Shown one piece after another: positions 1 to 11,700 of a DNA stretch of 64,000 nt. The notes beneath the pieces were generated by a model. That model saw only the letters and a program-made list of their open reading frames with translations, did no database searches and had not been told where the DNA came from. The DNA comes from Sarcocystis neurona (taxonomy: Eukaryota > Apicomplexa > Conoidasida > Eucoccidiorida > Sarcocystidae): the NCBI GenBank assembly GCA_000727475.1, contig KL647309.1, positions 1,433,820 through 1,497,819 of the forward strand. Reading direction: 5' to 3'. The first letter of the stretch is position 1. Each line of letters begins with the position of its first letter. The position numbers and the translations under genes are program-made.

Positions 1-559
1 ATGTATATACGTATATATATCTATATATGTATTGTATATGTTTTCGTTGCGCCCCACCACGAATTGTGCGTCGTCAACAGGGGAGATGTGTCTGGTTTTC
101 CTCTTCTCTCCCCGTATCCTCGCCTTTTTCTTGCTGCCAAGTAAACACTTTTGATCGACACATACATATATGTATGTTTATAAATCCTCCTTTCTTTATC
201 TCAGTCTCTCGCTTGTCTCTCTATTTTAACAGGAAGCGTATGTGTGGCTGTGGAACGCATGTGTCGCTGTGTGGCCTGCGTGCATGCAAGAGAGAGATGT
301 GTGCGTGGGCAATAATAAAACGACGTGGGCACAGCCAGCAGATGCAAACGAAGACACGCGCCCCACCTCGGGGAATATGCCACCACTTCTTCTTCTTTTC
401 TTCTCTTCTTCTGTCCATCCACCCTGCATCTCTCGACCCCTTCTGTCGAGGGAAACCGCGTTTTGAAGCACCCCAGGCGACCCCCGTGCAGCTGCACAAG
501 AAGGCGAGGATGAAAACGAAGGGGGGACACAAAAGGGAGAAGAAGCGAAAGAGAAGAAA

Positions 560-676
560 TTGATATATATAGGGGTGTATGTGTGTGTGTGTGTGCTTCC
601 CGAGGTGGTCCCGAGGTGACGGCAGCATGTTATTCCCCGCTGCTGCAGCGAAAGAGGAGAAATTGATATATATATA

Positions 677-713
<37 letters not shown>

Positions 714-1244
714 GTGTATGTGTGTGTGTGTGTGCTTCCCGAGGTGGTCCCGAGGTGACGGCAGCATGTTATTCCCCGCTGCTGCAGCGAAAGAGGAGAA
801 ATTNNNNNNNNNNNNNNNNNNNNNNNNNNNNNNNNNNNNNNNNNNNNNNNNNNNNNNNNNNNNNNNNNNNNNNNNNNNNNNNNNNNNNNNNNNNNNNNNN
901 NNNNNNNNNNNNNNNNNNNNNNNNNNNNNNNNNNNNNNNNNNNNNNNNNNNNNNNNNNNNNNNNNNNNNNNNNNNNNNNNNNNNNNNNNNNNNNNNNNNN
1001 NNNNNNNNNNNNNNNNNNNNNNNNNNNNNNNNNNNNNNNNNNNNNNNNNNNNNNNNNNNNNNNNNNNNNNNNNNNNNNNNNNNNNNNNNNNNNNNNNNNN
1101 NNNNNNNNNNNNNNNNNNNNNNNNNNNNNNNNNNNNNNNNNNNNNNNNNNNNNNNNNNNNNNNNNNNNNNNNNNNNNNNNNNNNNNNNNNNNNNNNNNNN
1201 NNNNNNNNNNNNNNNNNNNNNNNNNNNNNTGATATATATATATA

Positions 1245-1275
<31 letters not shown>

Positions 1276-1350
1276 GTGTATGTGTGTGTGTGTGCTTCCC
1301 GAGGTGGTCCCGAGGTGACGGCAGCATGTTATTCCCCGCTGCTGCTGCAT
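560..1350. repeat. Tandem minisatellite of about 100-140 bp, interrupted by the first gap
   Basis: Each unit is a TA/TG microsatellite followed by a conserved core of about 65 bases containing CTTCCCGAGGTGGTCCCGAG and ending in GCTGCAGCGAAAGAGGAGAA. Core copies are seen at about 597-662, 734-803 and 1294-1345, the last changing after GCTGCTGC. The 804-1229 gap presumably contains more copies. Confidence 0.85.
804..1229. other. Assembly gap (N)
   Basis: A run of 426 N inside the minisatellite array. Missing UBA4 5' exons could lie here. Confidence 0.99.
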
Positions 1351-1559
1351 CTGCTGCGTCCGCCACTTCATGTCCCTGTCTCGCTGTATCTCTCTCGCAT
1401 GCAGCCACTTTCGCTCTTTGGTGATCAGCGGAGCCGTGCTGCTGCTCTTCTACTGCGACTGCTGCGTCCTCCCTCTATCTCCGTCTCCAGGAGGAGGTCC
1501 TTCTCGTTTCTTTCGTGTACAAAAATGGAAGAATTGCTGGGGCCTTGAACGATGTCGCT

Positions 1560-2094
1560 CACGCATTGGCGGAGACGTATATATACAGGCATATACATAT
1601 CTTACATATATGTGTATACAGAGAGAGTAGACACAGGTAGGTCTAGACAGATACATAAACGCATACACCTACACAAAGGAGGAGAGACACAGATGGTCGG
1701 GAGAGAGAGAAGAGAGAGACATAGATATGTGTATATATACATATATATGTGTATAGGTAGATGTAGACAGATAGGGACACATCTACATATATATATATAC
1801 GGGGAGCGACTTAGAGAGAGACAGATGAATAGATGCCGATGGGTATGTGCGCACCCTGTACGTATATATATATATATATATATGGATTGAGAGACAGAGG
1901 GAGATATATATATATGTATATATATATAGGTAGATGTAGACAGATGCCTACACACATAGACACACATATATATGTGTATAGAGGGAGAGAGAGACACGGA
2001 TGGATAGAGACGCAGATGGATATGTACTTTCCTACACGTGTATATATGTATATATTGGTAGATAGGTAGATATATGGATAGGTAGAGCGAGAGG

Positions 2095-2132
<38 letters not shown>

Positions 2133-2440
2133 AAGGTAATGGTAGATAGATACGTACACATACACACACACTTCCACACTTACACACTTACAGACTTGTA
2201 TAGGTATATATAGGGGAAGAGAAAAAGAGACAAACGAATAGATGCAGATGGATATGTACACGTCTACACGTGTGTAAATATATGTATGTATGTTCACAGA
2301 TGGAATTCTAAGTTGCATGTGTGTGGGAAGACACGTATAATGACGTCATCTTTTCCCCTTTCCGTCTCTCAGCCTTGATGCATATATGTGTGGATGAATT
2401 TGCCTTACTTGGTGAGAATGCCGCATATATGTGTTTGTCT
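1560..2440. repeat. TA/TG-rich microsatellite tract with GAGA-rich spacers
   Basis: Alternating TATATA runs and GAGAGACAG or AGGTAGAT spacers (TAGGTAGATGTAGACAGAT recurs near 1757 and 1928). The open frames here encode only Tyr-Ile and Thr-His repeats on either strand and are not genes. Confidence 0.8.
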
Positions 2441-2656
2441 ATAAATAAGTTTTGGGACAAGTTTTCTGTCTGGCTCTCTGCTGCGTAGACATGTATGTGG
2501 ACATGCCGTCGGCTGTTGGGCGCCTCTATGCGACGGTGTCTTTCTGCTTGGATGCTTGTATTTTGTGTCTGCCTCGGCGTGGCCCCTTGCCCTGTGTATT
2601 AATGCGCGCTCTTTTGGATGTTTCAATATATGCTTCGGACGTTTTGATCCTGGCAG

Positions 2657-2751
2657 GTACCTGCTGAACGACGCCTGTCTTTTAGCTGCGAAGCCGCTGG
2701 TGTGCGGCAGCGGCCTGCGGTGGGAAGGGCAACTCTGCGTTTATCACTTGG
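2657..2751 (+). CDS. UBA4: UBA4 exon: ThiF/MoeB core strand
   Basis: The exon follows a TGGCAG acceptor and ends before GTGAGC. It encodes [19 protein letters not shown] then [12 protein letters not shown], which matches the family segment TRYLxNDACxxxxKPLVSxSALRFEGQxxVY. It starts with one base of a split codon and ends with one base, so it needs an upstream exon ending in phase 2. No such exon was recognised between 1 and 2656. Confidence 0.9.
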
Positions 2752-5700
2752 GTGAGCGACAGCAGCAACCGCGTCCTCACAGACGGCAGCAGCTGGAGCA
2801 GCAGGAGCAACAGCAGCTGGAGCAGCAGGAGCAACAGCAGCAGGAGCAGCAGCGGCAACAATTCAAACAGGCGCAGGAAAAGATCCCCGCTACCGGTGGT
2901 GCTGCTGCTCCTGCAGTCACCGGGAGTTGCAGTTCTCATGCAACTCAGGCAGCGGAAAGAAAGGACTGCTCCGGCGCCGATACTTCTGCTGCAGGAGCAA
3001 CAGCCCTCTCCTCGGGTACGCATGTGACTGCTGGCGTTGCTGCTGCCCGCTGTTGTCGCCATGTGGAAGGGAAGGCCGCTTTGCCGCAGGTGGAAAGGCG
3101 GCGACTTTGCTGCTTGTGCTGCTGCTGATTCTGTCCTGCTGCCGCGCGTTCAGCTGATAGTCTCCCGCTACAACGAGTTCCACTATCTGTGCTACAGAAA
3201 GAATTCTGCTTCCGCTACTGAATCAGGACTGCGGTGGCTGCTGCCCACCTGCTCCTGCGGCTGCTCTGCCGATCTCTTGTTGCGAGTCCTGCTGGTGCTG
3301 CAACTGCTGCTGCAAGCGCTGCGGCTGCTGCTGCAGCCTGGTGTTGCTGCCGCGAGTGCTGTTGCTGCTGCAGCTCCTGCTGCTGCTGCTTCTACGAGAG
3401 CGGCTGCTGCTCTTGTTCAGTTTGCTTCTCAACGGCGGGTGTGCGGTTTCTCCTGCTGCTGCAACAAATTTCTGCCTAACCTGCGTCTGCTTTAATCTTG
3501 CTTCGTCGTCGTATTGATGCTGATGCTGTCAACGGTGACTTTCTGGGGGTCGTCCTGCTGCCGGCCGTATTTTTGCTGCTCCGGCTGCTGCTGGGAGAGG
3601 AAGTCTTCGTACGACGGTGCAACGTAGACAGCGGCAGCAGAAGAGAGAAGCTGGCGCTGCTCTTGCTGACGGCAGTCCTGCTGCTGCAGCTGCCAGCCAT
3701 CTTCCTTCATGCTTCTCCACACACATGCGCGCTTGTGTCTCTTTTCAGGCAGCAGATCCATGCCCTCGTACATATATATATATATGTTTATATTTGTATG
3801 CACACGTATGCGTGAGTTTCTGCTACTGCTGCTGTTGGTAGCAGTGGAAGTAGTCGTATTGCTGATGTGGGTGGGGTGGTGCTGCTGCTGCTGCTTCTTC
3901 CCCCACTGGATCTTTGCTCGGGACTTCTTGACACTTCTCGTTTTCTGCTGCAGCTGCTGCTTGGCGGCTACCGTTTAGGCCCAATGACGAAGAGACTCAC
4001 CTTCCTTTTATTTCGACCGTGGACTGCCACCGTTTCTCTCCGTCTCTCTGTCTCTCTCTCGTACTTCTTCTCCCTCGCTGCTGCTGCTGCTGCGCCAGCA
4101 CGTCGGCGAACACGTCTGTCTCCGTCTCCGTCTCTCCGTCTGTCTCTCACTTTGCTGCTGCGGCCCGAGCGCGTCTGTCTTCCCTTCTCTGTCCGTTTCT
4201 CTCATTTTGTCCTTCCTATTTATTGCCGCGGTGGCCGCACGTCGGCGAACAGCCGTCTGCACTTCCTACGTTTCTCGGTCACGTCGTCTGTGCGGGGAGT
4301 CCTCCAGCGCATGCGCTGCGTTTTCTTTGGAACAATTCGTTCTTCTCCCCGCCTTGAGGCATTTCCACTTTTTTCTCCCTTGTTGCGCTTCCGTCCTTTT
4401 CTCGTTCTTCTTCTTCTGTGTCTTCACTTCGCGGTATTTCTCCGGCTTCGTCCTCTGGCTTCCCCCTTTCTTCGCCTGCTTTTCCTCGCTCGTTTCCCCC
4501 CTCGTCTTCTTCCTTTTCATCGTCTGACGTGTGTTTTCCCGGGTTTTCTTCCCGGCGTTTTGGTCTGTGCTGCGCTGCAGCTTCGCCGTGCTACCGCTGC
4601 CTCCACCCGCAGGCTTCTCCGGATGCGGAGGCTGGCGCATGCGACGTCCACGGGGTGATGGGCGCCGCACCCGGTCTCATCGGCGTGTTCCTCGTACGTT
4701 TCATTTGCGAAGCATTTCTTCTTCTTTTCCCACTTCATCTATTTGCTGGTCATTCCCGGTTCTTTCGTCCGCCCTGTAGATGAACATCCTTTTCCGCCTG
4801 TTCTCCGTTTTAGCCGCGCGGACATCACTCCGTAGCAGCGCCTGCTGACGACGCAGGCACACCTGGTCCACGTCTCATCTCCACTTAGACGAGCAAAAAG
4901 AAGACGAAAGTGTCGTTTTCTCTGTACACCCATGTAGACGTGTCCCTTTCTTTTGGAAGCCTCTAATTTGGTTTTGTTCTTCTTCGTGTGTATTTGCCGA
5001 CAATAGGTCAGCAAACGATCTTTCCGTACATATATACATGTGGACACGGATGTGTATATGTGTACCGGTATTAGGTCACCAGACGATCTTCCTCTTCACA
5101 TCAGTGTATATATAAGTGGGGACGGGTGTCCATGTATTCGCCGATGCTGCGTCAACAGACGATTTTGCTGTCCACATATGTATATATGGAGATAGATAGA
5201 TATATGGATATTGATATTTCCTATCAATTGACGTGCCAGTTGTATGATATCACCAAATTTGTTGAAATTAATGTACTCTCTCTATACATCCATATATATA
5301 TACATATAAGTGTATGTGTTTACCTGTGTGTGGGTGTGTGTATATATATAGATAGATAGATACGTAGATAGAGAGATAGATACACACATACATAGATAAA
5401 TAAATAGAGGTATTTCCTATTAACTGACACAACACTTGTGAAGGGTGATCTCGCCGTTGGTACCGTAAAGACTTTGCGGTTTGCATACATTCATTCACAT
5501 ATATATATATGTAGGTGCGCGTATAAATATATACATATATATATGTATAGGTATATATGTATATGTATGTGTATACGTGGATATATGTAGAGGAAGAAGC
5601 ATGTGTGTATGTATGTCTATCTGTATAGATGGACGGTTGTAGATGAGGAACCGGCTCGTTTCTCTCTTTACAGTGGAGAGTGTGTGCTGGCGACTAGACG

Positions 5701-8700
5701 TGCCGTCTGCATGCGCGCGGCGACTTTTTGCAGTCGTTTTCATGCTTGCTGCTGCAGCAGTAACAGCGCGTCGACACAGGCTGCAGCAGTTGGGTCAGCA
5801 ACAGCCCCACACTACGAGAAAAAGAACAAGAAAAATTCAATGTTGGTGTTGCTGTGGATGACGACTACCGACGCTGCTGCTGCTTCTGCAGGCTCTGAAG
5901 AGTCTCAAAATTCTCGGAGGGCTGCTGCCTGAAGCGTCTTCCACAGCTTGCAGCCAGAGGAGACGGAGCAGCAGCAACAACAGCAGCAGCAGGACCAGGA
6001 TCAGCAGCAGCGACAGCGCCAGTAGCAACAACATGAGAAACAGCAAACGAGACGTGGGCAGCAGCTGCAGCAGCGAGCCAAGCAGCAACAGCAGCAGCAA
6101 AACCAACGGGGACAGAAGCAGCAGCAGCAGGAGTGACAGGAAGCGCAGCAGCAGCGGCAGTAACAACGGAAACAGGTGCAGCAGCTACAGCGTGAAGGAC
6201 GGAGTGAATCTGCTGCTCTTCGACGGTCTCGACGCTGCGCGTCCGACGCGCTGCTTCCGACTCGGACGGCGTCGGCCTGGGTGTATCTGTGAGCGATTTT
6301 CAATTCGTTTATGTTTCAGCCGTTGCATCAGTCGTCGAGAGATAGAATAGAAAAGAGGAAAAGGAAAAACGGAAAAGGACAAGAAGCCGTCGTACAGTGC
6401 CTGCCTCGTATCTCGGTGCTCCTCCATGCCCGTGGACGTGCATATACATATATATGTGTGGATGTTTCTACATGAATATGTGTATGTGCTTGCAGTGTTG
6501 TATGTGTTGAAGCACCTGTTCATATAGTAGGATTACGTGTAATGGACACACTTGCGTTATAAATCTACCACGTGTATGTATCTGTCTATCTGTCCCTGTC
6601 CTTCTTTTTAATACACGTGTATGTGGATGTAGCGTTAATTTTGTACCTATACATATATACATACATGTAGATTTGTAAATACGTGTATATATATATATAT
6701 ATGTGTGTATGTGCGGATGTGTATACCGCTAAGTATGGTTGTGTATATATACTTGAATATATATATCTATATGTGTACGGGCGGTGCTTTGATTACTGGC
6801 GTGCTGCTCGTCGTGATAGGTGGATATGTGTTGGTGTGTGTGTAGTCGATAGTAGATACTAAGACTCACAAAATAGATGGAGAAAAGCAGGTCTACTATT
6901 TTTTGTATATAGTAAAACAAGAAATAGACAAGCAAACGTAGGTAGACGTCATCGACGAATGGTACACGTACAGAAAACACCACATTTGCAGATACATCAA
7001 GAGACACATATATATATATCCATATAAAGCAGGTACACGCACCTACACACCGCTCCCGCTCTCTCGCTTTCTACATGTATGTGTAGGTGTGTATATGGAC
7101 AGATTTACAGGTGGCACAAATGGGGATGCAAGTGTATGGGAAGATATCTTGCCACTCGTGTGGTTCGTGGTGAGGACGTCTGAAAGAGAGAGAAGAAGAT
7201 GTTGTAGAAATAGGCAGAGGGAGTGCGATACATATCGTCATGGGTCGTATATCCACGAAGCCCCGCTCGTAGATAAAAGGACAGCAAAAACCGAGAGATG
7301 ACGTACACGTGTCTGGAGAATGGTAGGCACTGATATCTGCCGGAGTCGCCAGGCGACGCAGATGCACCGTTCGCAAGAGATATGAAAATGTGTGTGGGGT
7401 GGACGGACATTTTATATATTTGGACTGCCGAGCAGCAGAGTCTCGGGGACGTCACGTCCGTTGGTACCTTCCGTAAGGGCAGGAGGCTCTTCGATACACA
7501 CTTCTTCTCTTCGATAATATATCTGCGTCGGTGTCTCGCTCTGCCCTGCTGACATCTGCTGCAGGTTCAGCAGCTGGCGAAAATCGCGTTCAGCAGTTAC
7601 AGGTCAGTCGGCACACTCGGAAGGCCATCATAAATATCAATAGGGACACAGAGAGATAGCTTCACATCCATATGTTTCAACATATATATGTTGCAGGTCA
7701 GTTGATACACACCGAAGGCCGACATATATATATGTATGTATGGGTAGATAGATAGATTTACATCTGTATATATATGTATGTGTGTTGCAGGTCAGTCGAG
7801 ACAGGTGGGACGCCGGTATATATATATATATGTATAGGGAGACAGAGAGAGATTTAGGTTGTGTGTTTTTTCATATATGTATATATGGGTATATATGTGT
7901 ACACGTGTGTATATGGAGAACGTCAGTCACGTATGGAGATATCCGTCTGTATATATGTATGTGCGACGAGGCGTTCTTATGTAGAAATAAAGACGTATGA
8001 ATGTAGGGTGGTCTACCCGTAGAAATGCCATTGAAAAACCCTGTATACGTGTCTGTGTATGTATGTATATATGGACAGCACAATACTCACGTATATGTGT
8101 GGATCTTTTCATAGCCGGTGATATTCTTGTGAGTCTACACATGCACTTTTTGACGGCGGGCCGTAGCTGGCAGGAGCTACAGACGGCGTGGTGAGTCTTC
8201 AGAGCTGCACGTTGGTTCACGTATATACTGGCAACTACACACATGGATATAAACCTACGTATCTGTATATGTGTGTCTCCAGGCGTGCTTGTCCTTTTTC
8301 TCCTGCACGGGTATCTGGCATGTACCTCTGTGCGTATACGATATATATGCATGGATGCGTATACGTGGTAGGTATATATATATATATATGTATGTATACA
8401 TGATGGTTCGTACATGTATGTACCTGTATGAATTCAACTCACTGCGTACACGTTTATTTAATAGATCTATGACGGCACGCGTACATTTGCAGACAAATTC
8501 GCAGGCAGCCTTCTGTAGATTCTTGAGTTTGTGAGGTGCGACGAACATATATCCTGGTGGCGCGGCAACACTCCTCTGCTCAGTCTCTTCAGTGTGTGTG
8601 CACTGCTGTGTGTATTAGTATACTCAATATTATATGCGTACACACATATATATATGTGTGTATATACATCTTATATGTTGTGAAAACATTCGCGCTTGTA

Positions 8701-11700
8701 GGCACGAGGTGTGGGCATAAGTGTATCCTCATTTATGTGGACCCCCTTAGTGGGGTGGATCGAAAGACAGAGAAACACAGAAAGACAAACCTGCACAGAA
8801 AGGGAGAGACCCGCAGAAAGACAGAGACACACACATAAAGACGCAGAGACACGGGGAGACACAGGGAGGGACACTGCGGCACATAAAGCGACAGAGGGGG
8901 GACGGAGACACACGAGGAGATATAGGAGACACAGGGGCAGACGGAGTCACACAGAGACACGCATGGAGACGCAGAGACACGGGGAGACACCGGAAGGGAC
9001 ACTGCAGCACACGAAGTGACACAGGGGGGATGAGACACACGGGGGGGCATGGGGGACGTAGGGGCAGACGGAGTCACACAGAGAATAGAGACACAGGGAG
9101 ACACAGGGAGGGACATTGCAGCACACAAAGTGACACAGGGGGGATGAGACACACGGGAAGATATAGGAGACACAGGGGCAGACGGAGCTACACAGAGACA
9201 GACGACACACACGTGGAGACGCAGAGACACGGGGAGACACAGGGAGGGACGCTGCGACACACGGGGTGACACGGGGGGGACGGAGACACAGGGGGAGACA
9301 TGGGGAACATAGGGGCAGACGGAGTCACATAGAGACATATGACATACACAGAGAATAGAGACACAGGGAGACACAGGGAGGGACACTGCGGCACATAAAG
9401 TGACAGAGGGGGACGGAGACACACGGGGAGACACGGGAGACATGAAGGGAGACGGAGACACGGAGGGAGACACAGAGGGAGACACAGAGGGAGACACGGA
9501 GATGGACAGAAAGGCAATAACACAGAGTCGTTCAGGGTGGGTGCTTCCGCCCTCCGCTGGACGGACTTTCTTCGGGAGTGTCGGGGATTATCTCTGTGCA
9601 ACGTTGAATTATCCACGCGTCCTTATATTAGACACGACTGAGAGGATTCCTCTTTTCATGTTGCAGCACAGAAGACAGACATCTTGTGGTGGATACATTT
9701 CCGTTTGTGCTGGTGTGTCGAATTTTGTCTTTGTAGCCACTCCTCCGCAACCTCGTAGTCTTATCACTGAAGGGCTGCTACGTTTCCATACGCACGCAGG
9801 AGTAGTGTCTTACGTGTGTCCCTGTCTACGGGTGTCTACATAGATATTCATCCCTGTATCGGTCCTTTTAATGGGTGGATAAATGTAGGGATTGATTTCC
9901 GTGTACCATATTTGATCCCTGGGGAGGGATGCGCAGTTGCGTACTTCTAGACAGACACTTAGGTTCGTACGGGGATCCCAAGGCAGCAGCAAGAAAGACA
10001 AGAAGTGTGGATCACGAGACATACATCTGTATAAACATTCGTGTACGTAGTACATCCTTATTTATATATATATATATATATATTCATGTGAACGTATATA
10101 TCGATGTATATATAGAATATATTATATATATACTTATTCTTTTGTAGGTATAGATCGATGTACACATAAACATATATACATATATATAGCTGCATTTGTA
10201 TATGCATGTATATATATGTGTACACCTGCGTGCTGTGTAAAGCATCTCTAGCGGCATCGCGGAATGTATGTGTGTGTATAAGTGTATACATTGAGACGTA
10301 GACAGAGGGTTGGAAGAACGTACGCGACAAAGGGAGCTCGTTTGAAGAGCGGACGAAGTCTCAGCAGCACTGTCGTATTTTTTCTGGAGCAGACATTTCT
10401 CCCCGTGCGTGTAGCTGCGCTAATTAGACATGTGTGCGTGTCTCCATATAAAGGTGCATCTTTTTTTCCGCAAAGGGATGTAGACAGATAGATGTGTACC
10501 TGGGGAAGATAAACGTTAAGGGAAAGGCTGTCGTGCGCGCGGTGGCGTCACGCCTGTAGTTGGTCGTATTATGTGTCTCCGTGCTGACGTCGAGAGCTGC
10601 TATTGTTACGGCAGTTGCTACTATTGCAGTCGCTCTTGCGGCTGCAGCTGCTGGCAGTAGCAGGGGTCTCACGGGGCTGTTGCTGTTGCTGCTGCTGCTG
10701 CCGCTTGGGGGCTCAGGAACGGCGCGCATAGGAAGTCATCTGGCAACGTTGGTTCGACCACATTTTGCTGTTGCTGTTGCTGTGTGTTCTCTCTTGCTGC
10801 CGAAACGCTGCTGGTGCGGACGGCTGCTGCTGCTGTGTTCGTTCCTTCCTGCCGCAGGTAGGGCGTCTGCTGCTGCGGTTTCGTTGTTGTACCATGTGTC
10901 CGGTTGCTGCCACGGGGACGGGGTTTGTGCTACTGTTGGTGCTGTAGAGTTCTACCCGCCGGTGCTGCTGCGGCTGCTCGCTCCCCAGTCGTTCCTTGCG
11001 GCTGGTGGCTCTTCGCTGACGTTGCTGCTGCCTGCTGCTTTTTTTTGCGTGCTACGGGTCGTCTGGTGTGCACTGCTGCGCCCGTGGCTCGTGTGTGCCT
11101 TCGCTGCGGGGTTCGACTGTTCTACAGATGCGACCGGAGTATCAAATTTCGTGCGCGTATCCTTCTCTGCCTGCCGAGCAACAGTTATCTGCAGCAGCTT
11201 TCCCTCGATTTTACTTCCCTCATTTGCTGGCACACGATAGAATAGCTGCAGGTCGACGGCTAGCGATCACAACAGCAGCAACAAGCGCAGATGCGTTGCT
11301 ATTTCGCATACTTTTCCCGTACTGCGACTCTCCGCCTGTGTCTCCCACTTTCACACCAGCAGCGGAGGCTGCAGCAGGACCACCGACACGCAGCGTTGCC
11401 GGCAAACGAGAAGTAGAAAAAAAATTCAGAACGGAAAGTGTAGAGAGAACAACAGAAAACTGCGACAATACCGGGGATTCATTGATGAAAACAAGCTGTT
11501 GGGCACGTCTTAAGTGTGTGGTTACGCGCGCAATGCAAGGGCTGCAGCAACAGAAGCAGCAACAGCAACGGCACACAGCCAGACACGAGCACATACAAGA
11601 AGTGCAGTCATACGAGAACCGATGCCTGCTTTCTGCAGAGCAGAAGTCACTGTTTTACCAGCAGAGAGAGCGGCACCAGCGACGGCAACAATGTGAATCG

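Noticed and set aside
1380..1540. Plus-strand QPLSLFGDQRSRAA as a possible ThiF N-terminus
   Set aside because: No GAGGLG nucleotide-binding motif follows and the frame ends soon after.
1602..2318. 238-codon minus-strand open frame
   Set aside because: It is a translation of TA/TG microsatellite (Tyr-Ile-Cys runs) with no gene-like composition.
2373..2410. Possible UBA4 exon (CTCTCAG acceptor, GTGAGA donor, LMHICVDEFALL)
   Set aside because: It leaves one base, whereas the exon at 2657 needs two, and it has no family similarity.
8733..9497. 254-codon minus-strand open frame with CVSPCVS repeats
   Set aside because: It follows the lack of stops in the GA-rich minisatellite and its translation is only the repeat.
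10560..11240. 226-codon plus-strand open frame rich in Leu/Ala/Cys
   Set aside because: It is carried by CTG/GCT triplets and lacks any family motif; it overlaps the upstream part of the UBA4 terminal frame in another phase.
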